A stretch of DNA of 64,000 bases, from positions 8,473,501 to 8,537,500 of the forward strand of contig JAYKKT010000089.1 in the NCBI GenBank assembly GCA_036023115.1. Reading direction: 5' to 3'. The stretch is from Brasenia schreberi (Eukaryota; Streptophyta; Magnoliopsida; Nymphaeales; Cabombaceae). The notes under the pieces are model-generated. The model worked only from the letters and a program-made list of their open reading frames with translations, had not been told where the DNA came from and did no database searches. Both the position numbers and the translations under genes were made by a program. Of this stretch, positions 1 to 14,524 are shown in pieces (positions within the stretch are counted from its first letter, which is position 1; each line of letters begins with the position of its first letter).

Positions 1-1392
1 AAAGCGGAATAAGGACTCTACAGTCCTATCGTATTGGCATTTGATAATGTAGTAATAATTAAGAAAACAGTCGGGGGCATTCATGTTTCATAGTTAGAGG
101 TGAAATGATTTGGATGTATGAAAGATGAACAACTCTGAAAGCATTTGGGTTGAGCCGAAACTGGAAGACAATCAAATATTGTCCTAGTCTCAACCATAAA
201 CTTTGGCGGAAGTTGTTCTTAGGACTCTGCCGACAGAGAAACCAAAGTCTTTTGTGTTTGGGAGGAACTACGATCGGGCTCGTTTTATGGTTCTACTTGA
301 ACCAAAAACCTGAATCAAGAGCATAGGACTGCCCACTGAAGTGGGGGTTTATGATCAGCTTAATTTTCAGGCCCTTTAATTTAACTTTCTTTATGGGGAA
401 CTGACAGGTGCAATTGGAAAACCGGCAGTCTCGACTGAACCCGAACCAGCCATATTTCAGCTCCTGCTTGCTACAAGCATGTTTTGGATTGAGCAGAGTG
501 AGTGGAAAATTTATACATGGATCTTCAAATGGTCGGAAAATTTTGTTTCGCCGGCAAGCAGGGGTTAGGCAGAAGACTATGCAGACCTTAAACTCATGAC
601 CGTCAATTCAAAAGCTCCTTTTTTTAGTGATAAAAGATCCAAGATAGTTCTAATGCAACTATTTTTCTTTTTCTCGGCTCGAAATCACCTGGAAAAGAGC
701 AAAACTCTGATCTCAAGCAGGGTTTTAACCCCGTTTGCTACTGGTGGGGAGTTCGACTCCCAGAGGGTGCATGTGTGTTAGGCTTCAGCCTCCTCTTATA
801 ACAAAAAAAGAAAATGACCCAATTCTGTTCAGTGGCATGGCTTTCTTCATAAAAGTTTAAATAATCCGTTCCCAATAGATTTTTTGATTTGTTTCAAACC
901 TTTATCATATTACAATACTAACTATTTTGTATCAAACCTTATATAGCCAATCTAAGCCGGATGAAGAGGTTCACAAAAATTCAGCATAGAATTGTGTTGA
1001 ATCTTTTACTGGAGATGCAATATTTCCAACATTGATCCACTTGAACCCACTAAAAAACAGAGATTAAGTGCCTAACCAGAGCTTTTTGAATTTTTTCCAT
1101 TTTGATATGCAGGTCCTTGGGTATCGACCTGGGGGCCATCAACTTAAAGGTACTTTCATCGAACACCTCAGCCAGGAGAGCTGCAGCTCCTTGTGCGAGC
1201 TTTTTGACAGCTGTGTTATAATTTACCTTGAAACTCATGATTTTTGCACATGTTTGTGTGTGCTGCGACCAACTTCAGACCTTATCAATTCATGACCAGG
1301 ACTTGGAACCGAACGATGGAAAAGTTTATTCCTATTAAATTGAACACAAATTACATCCGCACTGTTGAAAACCATTTAAAGAAAAACAGCGG
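1..1392. other. Intergenic, no gene recognised
   Basis: No ORF here resembles a known protein, and the short ORFs lack splice context. The only recognisable item is a tRNA-derived SINE-like repeat near 695-812, listed separately. The rest is unassigned intergenic sequence. Confidence 0.6.
695..812 (+). mobile_element. tRNA-derived SINE-like repeat, copy 1
   Basis: The sequence holds a Pol III B-box-like motif (GAGTTCGACTCCC, about 748-760). It is followed by a 3' part reading TGTGTTAGGCTTCAGCCTCC and a run of A after CTCTTATAAC. The same 3' part recurs on the minus strand near 41.5, 43.4 and 52.4 kb, which marks a dispersed family. The A box is poorly preserved in this copy. The SINE assignment is inferred from the B box plus recurrence; the element boundaries are approximate. 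Confidence 0.45.
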
Positions 1393-1401
1393 GTAGCGTT
1401 C

Positions 1402-1437
1402 ATTATGGGAAAAGGCTTAGTTGTTGTTGTTGTTGTT
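1402..1437 (+). mobile_element. Tail-only RTE insertion, 36 bp
   Basis: A 36-bp piece consisting of the RTE 3' terminus (GGGAAAAGGCTTAGTTG followed by TTG repeats) is flanked by GTAGCGTTC at 1393-1401 and again at 1438-1446. The direct repeat is the target-site duplication expected of target-primed reverse transcription, so this is an extremely 5'-truncated retrotransposition product. The family is the same as the full-length element at 4845-7885. Confidence 0.7.
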
Positions 1438-1446
1438 GTAGCGTTC

Positions 1447-2171
1447 TTGATTTGGGTCATCAGCCTTAACCCTAGATTTTGCCTTTTATATGTAGCAAGT
1501 AGTCTCTGACTGTGTTGGTGTTCATGTGCGTGTGTTTGCGTGTTTCTGAACCCTGATCTGCTGAAAGAATCTTGGCAAGTTCATAACTTTGTGTGCGTGT
1601 GTGAACCTTGATCAATAGCCCCCATTACTGTACAAGAACTTATTCTAATGGCTCCTCTCTAACAGCCTATCTTTTCGGCCCAGAAACTCCTGGTTGCTCT
1701 CACCTTTCATTGCCCTCCTTGCTCAAATGAAACAAACAAGAAGGGAAAATAGAACAGAATAAAAGAATTTATGCCAGTATGGATTTACACCTCAAGAGAG
1801 ACACTATATGCCATTTTCCATATAAATTTGTGTTATCAGACGCTACAATGTGGTGTTCTGTTTGTATTGAAATCTAAATATATGACAGGTGTTATCTTTA
1901 GTTCTCAAAGTTCTTGCTTCGCTCAACACTACTTTAGTGTATTTTCTTGATCTTCTAAACAATACCTTTCTCTGTACTGCATTTTGTCGCCATGGAAAAA
2001 CCCTAGTTAGACACAGTAAGAGCATTGCCAAGTGACGGATGAAATACAAATAGCTTACCTGAAGAACAAGCTGGTTTGCTTTCTTCATGCTCAAAACATC
2101 CCAAAGGCCCATCACTGCAAGTTTTTCATACACAATCACAGAAAATTAAATGAAACACCTGATGATGATGA
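1447..2171. other. Intergenic, nothing recognised
   Basis: No gene, RNA or repeat signature was identified here. A 98-codon minus-strand ORF at 1843-2139 has no recognisable motif and probably arises by chance. Confidence 0.5.
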
Positions 2172-2184
2172 AAACAATATTATA

Positions 2185-2388
2185 AAACAACAAAGCCTTC
2201 TCTCATATTAGATGGGGTCGTTTACTGAATTCTTTGTTTCCACATAATCCTATCATAGTTTGTAGAATCCAAGTAAATAAGTCCGACAAAATTTTACTTT
2301 GGCTGTCGAAAGCCTAACACAACCCTCCTTTATCCGAGCTTGGGACCGATCATGCAAGGATCATCTCTTACATGACCAGAGTTTATAT
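2185..2388 (-). mobile_element. Internally deleted RTE derivative, SINE-sized
   Basis: On the minus strand this 204-bp unit begins with the RTE 5' end (CTCTGGTCATGTAAG, the GGTCCCAAGC-type box, and the TTTTGTCGGACTT segment). It then jumps directly to the RTE 3' terminus (AGAGAAGGCTTTGTTGTTT). The whole protein-coding part is absent. AAACAATATTATA occurs at 2172-2184 and 2389-2401, a perfect 13-bp target-site duplication, so it moved as a unit rather than being two separate fragments. A similar unit lies at 32753-32950. Confidence 0.75.
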
Positions 2389-2401
2389 AAACAATATTAT
2401 A

Positions 2402-3640
2402 TTTACATGTAACAAATAAAACTGAAACTGAAACACCGGACCATCCAAGTCAATTTACATAATACTAAAATAGGTGAAGTTTTCCTTTTGCTTTTTTTCT
2501 GTATAACTAGGAGAGACTGCGTCCTTAGAGACGGAACAACTTGGTGTAAAAGTATTAGGCTAGAACCCTTGGTCTAAATGCCTATGCTGGGCATTGGCTA
2601 TTATAGGACGGCAGTGTGCATGGGAATCAAACCCCACTACCAATGTAGCGACTAGCGAGGACTGTCAGAGGCCATTTCCACCATGCTAAACACCAAGTCA
2701 TTGTTCCAATTTGGTCAAGAATGTCACTGACATTAAAGAATGGACTCGGATGCATCAAGTGCTTGGCGGAAACTGAGTGTTTTTAAAACTTGAATCGAAT
2801 CAAAGGTGAAGTTGCTCTCAATTTCCGCATAGCAGATAGAGTGAGTGCAAAACAGATTGGATTGGTTTTACCCCACACCAACAATTTCAACAACGAGGAA
2901 TGATGTTAAACAAGGAACAAGTATGGAAAACCATTGAAGACAAATTTAAGAATTACCAACAAATAGGCAAAGTCATTTTGTTGAGAAACAAACATTGAAA
3001 CATCTTCTTAGGGCACACTCCTGGAGACAAAATTGTTTCCATTTTCCATTTTTTCTATTTGATCCTTTGAGGAAGGGTCTACCAGCCTCTTAGATTTTAG
3101 ATACATGGGTTTCCCTCTACAGACTAATAATTTCAATTGATTGGATCGAGCTAATGCTCCGAGTGAGATAGCTCCTCCTATTCGAGAGCTCATTTTGTAA
3201 CTAAATAGGCCTATTTAGCTGCCATCGATGAGGGAGGTGAGGCGGCCGCCTGACCGGAAATATGAAGAAAACCAGAAAGATCTATAACGATGAGGAGTTT
3301 TTGAATAACTACAAGGTTCAACTCGCTGACTGTCACCCTCCTGAAGTTTGCCTGAGTCCAAATAGTTCCTTAAATGTGTCATTAACCGTTCATGATATAT
3401 GGTACAAATGAGCAGCAGAAATTAGAAACTAAGATGAAATTTGGCAGCTTAATGCCCTCAAATCGGCTCCTCGTGGTGCTGCCAAATCCATGTCCATCTA
3501 CTTGCTTTTCTTATGTCATGTATAATAATCTAGTACTATTATTAGTGCCACTCATGTTAGGAAATGATAATGGTTCTTAAAGACCAACATATTTAACAAG
3601 TCCTTGCTCGATCAAATTATACATACACATACATACGTAC
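2402..3640. other. Intergenic, no gene recognised
   Basis: No supported gene. A weak tRNA-like pattern (minus-strand GGGTTTGATTCCC B box near 2626-2640) may be a degenerate SINE. The rest is unassigned. Confidence 0.45.
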
Positions 3641-3644
3641 TTAC

Positions 3645-3675
<31 letters not shown>

Positions 3676-3680
3676 GAGAG

Positions 3681-4086
3681 AGCATAGTCCATACACACAC
3701 TCATCCAAACTTAATCTACTTAAATATTTCTCTCATTCAACATGATCAATAATAGAGATTTGAATTTAAAAATATTTAATACATCTTATGTATTAAATGC
3801 TAAGTATTAAAAGTATAATATTATTTTCTATTTTTTAAATTCAAATCTCTACTTGTTGATCAAACATTATACACATATATATACATATAGAGAGAGAGCA
3901 TAGTCCATACACACACTCATCCAAACTTAATCTACTTAAATATTTCTCTCATTCAACATGATCAACAATAGAGATTTGAATTTAAAAATATTTAATACAT
4001 CTTATGTATTAAATGCTAAGTATTAAAAGTATAATATTATTTTCTATTTTTTAAATTCAAATCTCTACTTGTTGATCAAACATTAG
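3681..4086. repeat. Tandem duplication (period 216 bp) of a hairpin MITE-like unit
   Basis: The unit starting AGCATAGTCCATACACACAC occurs at 3681 and again at 3897 with nearly identical sequence. The only difference I noticed is AATAATAGAG versus AACAATAGAG. Each unit contains an inverted repeat: GATCAAYAATAGAGATTTG on one arm and CAAATCTCTACTTGTTGATC on the other, around an AT-rich loop. Both copies are preceded by a TATATA(GA)n tract. This looks like a MITE-type element duplicated in tandem. Confidence 0.7.
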
Positions 4087-4133
4087 AGATCTTTGACCAG
4101 ATTTGAGCATGAATGAATGTATGCACATACTAA

Positions 4134-4827
<694 letters not shown>

Positions 4828-4844
4828 TGTCTTTGTCAATATAA

Positions 4845-7800
4845 CTCCGATCATGTAAGGGATCACCCTTGCATTGACGGTCCCAAGCCCGGATAAAGGA
4901 GGAGGATTGTATTAGGCTTCCGACATCTAAGATAAAACTTTGTCGGATTTTTATATCATGGATTACACAAATTATGAGCATTACTTTAGGGTGTCCCCGC
5001 CTAGCGACACACTGCAAAGCCCGAATGCAATGATAAGTAAGCAAGGGCTACTACATTTTTGCCCGAATATAGTGAATCAATTGCAAAGAGGGTTCCCACA
5101 TCATGGAGGGTGTGGGTAAAGAAGTTAGTCCCGCTACATTATCGCCTGAATGTAGTGAATAATTTATAAATAAGGTCTTCACATTTTCAATATGGACGGA
5201 TGCGGGGGGGGGGTAAGGAAGCTAGTCCTAGATAATAAGATTCGTATTGGTTCTTGGAATATCAGAAAATTATCTGGTAAGCTAATGGAGGTGGTAGATA
5301 CTATGATTCGGAGAAAGATTCATATTTTATGTTTAGAAGAGACAAAGTAGGTTGAAGAAAAAGCAAAGGAGATATAGGGTACAGGTTTTAAATTATGGTA
5401 CTCAGGTAAGAAAAATGTTCGAAACAGAGTTGATATTATGATAAATAAAGATTTAAAGGATAGTTTAGTAGACATGCACTAATATGGTAACCGAATCATG
5501 ATATTGAAATTAGTGTTACGAGAAGAGGTTTTGAATATAGTTTGTGCTTCCACACCCCAAGTAGGATTAGAAGATAGTATAAAGACAACTTTTTGGGAAG
5601 AGTTAGATAAGACGATTCAAAGGATTCCACAAAGGGAGATGATTTGTTTAGGAGAAGACTTAAATAAACATGTCGGTAAAGAGGCATTAGGATATAAGGT
5701 GTTCAAGGAAACTTTGGTTTTGGGGATATAAATAAGGAAGGTAGGGAGATTTTAAATTTTGCTATGGCATTTGATCTCTTTATAGTCAATACAATCTTCA
5801 AAAATTGAGATAAACATTTAATTACTTATAAGAGTGGTTTATCACAAACACAAATTGATTACTTTATTTGTAGAAAAAAAGATAGAGTGTGTTGTAAAGA
5901 TTGTAAGGTAATTCCAGGATAAAGCTTAACCACCCAACATCAACTTTTAGTTATAGATTTACAAATAAAAAAATGAACAAAAAAGAAAAGAGTGCATCAA
6001 GCTATTCGACTAAATGGTGGAACCTCAAAAGCAAGAAAGAAGATGTATTTAAACAGAAAGACCGTTAAGGATATGCTTAGAATTATGTTAGTACACCTTA
6101 TGATATGTGGAATAATATGAAAATACATATTAGGAAAGTAGCGAAAGAAGTGTTAAGTGAATCTAAGGAAGGTGTACCAGCACAAAAAGGAAGGTGTTAG
6201 GGCTAGAGATAAGAAAACTAAAGATCTTAATTCTATTAGATACATCAAAGAGGAGGATGAAAAAATTCTAGTGGCAAATGATGATATAAGAAATAGATGA
6301 AAAAGCTTTTTTTATAAGCTTTAAATGAAAATAAAGATGTTAGTATTAGCTTATGAGAGTTAGCCAAATCAGAATGGTATATAAACCACAATTTCTAATG
6401 ACGTATTCAAAAGAATGAAGTCAAAGAGGCTCTTAAACATATGAAGGGTGGTAAATCGGTAGGACTAGACAATATTCCTATAGAATTTTGAAAATTACCA
6501 GGAGAAATAGGAATCACTTGGCTCACAAGACTATTTAATGAAATATGGAGAAACCAAAAGATGCTCGAGGAATGGAGAGCGAGTACACTTATACCCATAT
6601 ATAAGAGAAAGGGAGACATTCAGAATTGTGTGAATTATCGAGGTAACAAGTTAATGAGTCATACTATGAAATTGTGGGAAAGAATTATCGAACGTAGGTT
6701 AAGACAAGTATCAAGTACAATAGAGGATCAATTTGGATTCGTGCCAGGCATATCTATTGTTGAAGCGATTCACCTTTTGAGACATCTTATGAAATATTTT
6801 AGAGTAAAAAAGAAAGACCTTCACATGATATTTATTGATTTAGAAAAAGCTTACGATAGGGTATCGAGAGAGGTTCTTTGGAGAACCTTAGAAAAAAGAG
6901 GTATCCCATTAACATACATTAAACTTATAAGAGACATGTACAATGGTGCAAAAACATGTGTGAGAACTCATGAAGGAATGACATACTTCTTTGAAGTTAA
7001 TATTGGGTTACATCAAGGATCAACTTTAAATCCATACTTATTTATAATGGTGATTGATGAGTTAACAAAACATATTCAAGATGAAGTACCTTGGTGTATG
7101 TTATTTGCAGATGACATTGTGTTAATGGAGGAGTGTAAGAAAAAAGTTAATAGAAAATTGAAACTATAGAGAGAAACATTAGAAAGCAAGGGCCTCCGAC
7201 TTAGTGGAACAAAGACAGAATATATGGAATGTAAGTTTGATCATTTGGTTACTTCAGAGGACATAGAAATTAAAATTGGCACACATTGCATCCCCTAAAA
7301 GGAAAGTTTTAAATACCTAGATGGAGATGTTATGCATAGAATTAATGTTGGTTGGTTAAAATGGAGAGGAGCATCAAGTATTCTTTGCGATAAGAAGATA
7401 CCATTAAAGTTAAAAGGTAAATATTATAGAGCAGCAATTAGACATGCCATGTTTTATGGTTCTGAGTGTTGAGCAGTTAATCATCAACATGTACAAAAGA
7501 TGTCTGTGATAGAAATGAAGATGTTGAGATGGATGAGTATTCATACAAGAAAAGACTGTATACATAATGAGGTTATTAGAAATAAATTATGTGTGGCACC
7601 AATAGGGGATAAAATGAGAGAATATCATTTAAGATGGTTTGGACATATAGAAATAATATCAAAAGTAAAACCTTTAAGAAGGTATGAAAAACTAAATTTG
7701 GAAAGTATTAAAAGAGGTAGAAGACGACCACAAAAGTGTTGGAAAGAAACAATAAAGAATGATCTAGCTTATTATGAGTTAACTGCTAACATGGCACATG

Positions 7801-7885
7801 ATAGGGCTTTGTGGAAAAAAGGAATCCATGTAGTCTACCCTGTCTAATATGAGAAAAGGCTTAGTTGTTGTTTGTTTGTTGTTTA
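4845..7885 (+). mobile_element. Full-length RTE-type LINE, decayed ORF
   Basis: The element is about 3.04 kb, a typical RTE length, and sits between perfect 17-bp direct repeats TGTCTTTGTCAATATAA at 4828-4844 and 7886-7902. In order it shows a 5' leader (4845-5210); an apurinic-type endonuclease region starting RIGSWNIRKLSGKLMEVV near 5240, followed by ILCLEETK, with GEDLNKHVG near 5650; a reverse transcriptase (longest open stretch 6561-7169) containing FIDLEKAYDRVS, GLHQGSTLNPYLF and the catalytic FADD box at 7104-7115; and a C-terminal region with LRWFGHIE and RRGRRRPQKCW-like motifs (7500-7847). It ends in AAAAGGCTTAGTTGTTG plus a short TTG-rich tail. Many in-frame stops and frameshifts (5349, 5373, 5731, 7169, 7300 and others) mean it cannot encode an intact polyprotein. 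RTE assignment rests on the single short ORF, the endonuclease/RT order and the simple-repeat tail. Confidence 0.9.
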
Positions 7886-7927
7886 TGTCTTTGTCAATAT
7901 AATATTGAAACCGAAAAGACAAGCACG

Positions 7928-8142
7928 TATATATAGAGAGAGAGGGTGAGAGAGAAAAAGAGAAAGAAACCTAACTATATAACGTCTCTTGCTTCATAAT
8001 TTTGTATACATATTTTCACCATAATCTTTGAAATCAATTATATAGATTTGAATTACTTTTTATTTAATGTAAATTATGCATTAAATGTAAAATACCAAAG
8101 TATAATAATCCTTTTAATTCAAAAGATAGTATGCCTTTAAGA

Positions 8143-8212
<70 letters not shown>
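7928..8212. mobile_element. MITE-like element with TA/GA dinucleotide termini, copy 1
   Basis: The left end reads TATATATAGAGAGAGAGGG and the right end (TC)n(TA)n, which is its reverse complement. Between them is an AT-rich core with the recurring words GATTTGAATTA and ATGCATTAAATG. Cores of the same type with the same terminal arrangement occur at 21640-21955, 39835-40040, 42290-42565 and 63153-63372. No transposase is present, and whether the microsatellite tracts are true element ends is inference. Confidence 0.5.
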
Positions 8213-8214
<2 letters not shown>

Positions 8215-8372
8215 AAAATCATATTTTATCCGTTGATGTTGCTTAATCATACCTGACCATTTCTTTTCGATGACATTAGTATAATTTTGAAGGTTGTAAA
8301 GTATTTAAAAAATAATAAATAAAACTTATTATACTCATCCTACCAAAAAACATCAGTGGTGAGTAGGATCCA

Positions 8373-8374
<2 letters not shown>

Positions 8375-8434
<60 letters not shown>
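8375..8434. repeat. Compound microsatellite (TC)n(TA)n
   Basis: About 15 TC units are followed by about 15 TA units, in the same polarity as the other compound tracts in the window. Confidence 0.95.
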
Positions 8435-8436
<2 letters not shown>

Positions 8437-8439
<3 letters not shown>

Positions 8440-8985
8440 AGATCCAGTTTGATGTTGAATAGTAATAATTCTTGGATTCGGATTGTGAAGTCCCAGTACC
8501 AGTCTGCAAAATGAGCAGCACGAATCTATGTTACATACATAGATGAGCTGCGAGCTAGACGAGCCGAAGTGCCAAAATTCGCTGTAAAACTAATTTGAAA
8601 TGTTCATGTCACTTTTACTGAAAAATAAGTCTTGACCATCTATGTTAAATTTAGTGCAAAGTGGAACTACTGACCCATTGAAGACATGTGATCCAAAACA
8701 TATCAATTCCATTCAGCATTTGTTCCCATTAGTTGCAAATTATGATGTATAAGGTTGATGTGAACCTACAAGAGTCGAGCCTAGATGAACCTGACCTCGT
8801 GACCGACTTTCGCTAACCTACATGAGCTGATCCATGATTTTCCTGTTAGTTTCCCAATCTGCACTAAACAAGCTTAGCACGAGCCTAGCAGACCTTATTG
8901 GCAATAAGAGCGTTGTCTATTTTGAGACCTTTATCTTATTTTGGCAGCCGTAAAGAACAAATCTTAGCAATTAGAGATACATATT
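8437..8985. other. Intergenic, nothing recognised
   Basis: No gene or repeat family was identified. The sequence is somewhat less AT-rich than its surroundings and may be decayed transposon sequence. Confidence 0.4.
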
Positions 8986-9500
8986 TGTAACAATAGATAT
9001 GATGGTTTGTTGAAGTTAAACGCTAATATGATACTAGAAAATACTATTAAAGTTTAAAGTAAATGTTATAGTGTAGCAGTTTCACCAATTATGGTTTATA
9101 GTTTTGAGTGTTGAGATAATTATGAACATGTACAAAATATTAATGTGACAGAAATAAAGATGATGAGATGGATGAATGGTCGCACAAGGAAAGGTTGTAT
9201 ATATAATAAGGTTATTAGAAAAAATTGAGAGTGGGTTCAATAGATAACAAATTGAGAAAAAATCATTTAAGATAGTTTGAACATATAGAAAGACTACCAA
9301 AGAGAGCTTCATTGAAAAGGTACTAAAAACTAGATTCTAAAATTATTAAAAGAAAAAACTCATGAAAATGTTAGAAAGAAACAATAAAGAATGATCAGGC
9401 TTATGTTGAGTTAATTGTCAGCATGGTACATGATCAAACCCTTTGAAAACAAAAAAAAGAACTCATCTAGTATGAGAAAAGGCTTAGTTGTTGTTTGTAT
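8986..9500 (+). mobile_element. 5'-truncated, decayed RTE fragment
   Basis: The segment parallels the C-terminal third of the LINE at 4845-7885: a YGSEC-like GTTTTGAGTGTTGA, ATGAGATGGATGAATGG, AACATATAGAAAGA and AAAGAATGATCAGGCTTATG. It ends AGTATGAGAAAAGGCTTAGTTG. It has many stops and indels. The upstream boundary is approximate. Confidence 0.8.
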
Positions 9501-9557
9501 GAAATGTAATGGGGGATTAAAATGATCTTAACTGACTAGGTGTGGGAGAAAGGTAGG

Positions 9558-10019
9558 TATGTTCATGGGGCAGGGCAAGAAAGGGGATCAAAGTCCCTGT
9601 CTCCATTCCTTTTTCAAAACCTTGTCTCCATCCCTATGACGGACACTAAAAATGCCCCCATCTCTATTCCCGTGTCCCGCGGGAATCCGTTGAAGGAAAG
9701 AAGAATGCTCAAGAGCTCTTTTTTATATGTAAAATGAAACCTTATTTATGTAAAATGAATCTAAATTGGAATATATTATTATGGATGAAATGTTGAGAAT
9801 GACGATGAGTTCACGAATTTAAAAAAATATAACACTTTCTTTTATTTATTTTCTCTTATAAACTATAATCAATTAGAGAAAGGGTCGAGACTACTATCTC
9901 ATCCCTACTCGATTTCCATCGAGAATTTCCTTCCTCTCTTCATCTCCGTTTTTACTCCTCAAATCCATCCCATTTGAGGTGTGTTCTCACGGGGAGCGGG
10001 GATCCCCTCCCCATGAACA
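9558..10019. mobile_element. G-rich inverted-repeat element, possibly nonautonomous
   Basis: The left end starts GTTCATGGGGCAGGG; the right end, read on the other strand, starts GTTCATGGGGAGGGG. GGGGATC...TCCCC segments are found in both arms. The interior is AT-rich with no transposase. No clear target-site duplication was found, so the mobile-element call is tentative. Confidence 0.4.
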
Positions 10020-11645
10020 ACCCTAGAAGGTTGGGTTTGGTTATTATCCCAGACTCGTCTGAAGCAAAATGTCTTGGAAACTTACCCGGTCGTCTAAAAC
10101 CAAACCCAACTCCAAACTGTTCATGGATCCAAAGTCTATTTATAACAAACCCGTTTCTCCTTTGGTATTATTAGAACCCAACAGTTTTGGCTGTGGTTGG
10201 TATTTGGCAATGCGAACCTTCATAAAGAAACCGCGAGGAAGTGAGCTAGTGAACTATTATTGCAGAAAGCTGCCCAACCAACCCAACTACTTACAAAGAA
10301 GGTGCTCAACTTTTTAATTTGCTACCTACTTTTGCAAATCGTGTTTTAAACCGTCTAATTTTACTAGAAAATAAGTTATCAGTGAAAATTAGACAACTCT
10401 AACCCCATAAATTATAAGCCTACGAAAGGCCGAGAACAAAAAAACAACATAAGAGCTCCGAGGACAGGACCCCCGGTTCGGGTTCTATACGAAGCATTTA
10501 CTTGTGAAAAGTGATGCCAATGGGAATTGAATCCCTGACCACTTACACGTGACGCTTTGGCCGTGCTAACATGAGCGTGGGCATTTAAATTTTCAGGAAG
10601 TCTGACCCGGGATCATTGTCGGCCCTCTTCAGAAGGTCCACTCTCTCGAAACATAGAGCAGTGAATTCAATCCCTCGGGGACTCGATCCTTCTAATACGT
10701 AAAAGAGATTCAAAATTAATGGGTGCCCAAGCAGCATTATTGAACAGCTTAAGACTTTCCAGCTGAAGGGTTCATATTGACAACCAAATGGAGAAACACA
10801 AAATCTCAGGCAAGTTTCTTAAAAAAAATCCTGCTACCGGTTTATGAAAGCAGGTTTTTTGAGAAATATACGAAAATGGCATACATAATCAGATATTTAC
10901 TGAAAGATCCGTTTGCTTTCTTGAACAAGGTGAGAGAGAGAGACCAAAGAAACAAAGACTATGCCCAACTCAATAGTTCTTTGCTTCTTCTCACTCTCCA
11001 GATGTTTCTAAGTTGTAGAATTACAAGAGGTCGTGCTAAGGCATCTCAAAACCCAGCTCGTCAGCAGCTTGCTTTAGAAGCTGAATCTACAGCCTATTCC
11101 TGGAAGAATTCCCACGGGGCGGGGCGCTGTACACGTACTTTTTCTAGTCAACCAACTCATTATTCTTTTGGGTTCCTTTTCACTTTGCTTGTCTTTGCAT
11201 TAATGAATTATTAGAAAAGAATACGCGATAATAGATCCAAACAGATATAAAGCGTAGAAGAACGTAATTTGAGCACGATGCAAGAGTTAAAAGATCTTCA
11301 TAAAGAATATGATCATTTATCATCATGGGAATATAAAACAAGTCCTCAAAACCTAAGGACATGATCATAGGGAGTCCCATAGCACCATGCATTCACCAGA
11401 AATACCAAACAAAGACAGAAGAAGAAGAATCATTGCAAAAACCAAACACGTTTTTCATCCTAGATGTAGGAGACCATCTTGCACAACTCCATCCCAACTC
11501 AGTCAGAACAACACCAACAGAACGTTAAATCTTCAGAGAACAAATGTTGGTACTGTAATATGTACACTTAGAAACTTACTAATGTACCATGCTTAAACTT
11601 GCACCGAAGAGTAAAACCCTAGAAATCACACTCATCCTTCCCTCC
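10020..11645. other. 3' flank of the NAC gene, no other gene recognised
   Basis: A minus-strand SINE-like unit is possible near 10489-10577 (B box GGATTCAATTCCC on the minus strand). A 145-codon plus-strand ORF at 10777-11214 has no recognisable domain. The bases just below 11646 are the likely 3' UTR of the NAC gene, without an obvious perfect AATAAA. Confidence 0.45.

Positions 11646-14524
<2,879 letters not shown>

Noticed and set aside
10777..11214. 145-codon plus-strand ORF downstream of the NAC gene
   Set aside because: No known motif, low-complexity ends and no conserved features; insufficient to call a gene.
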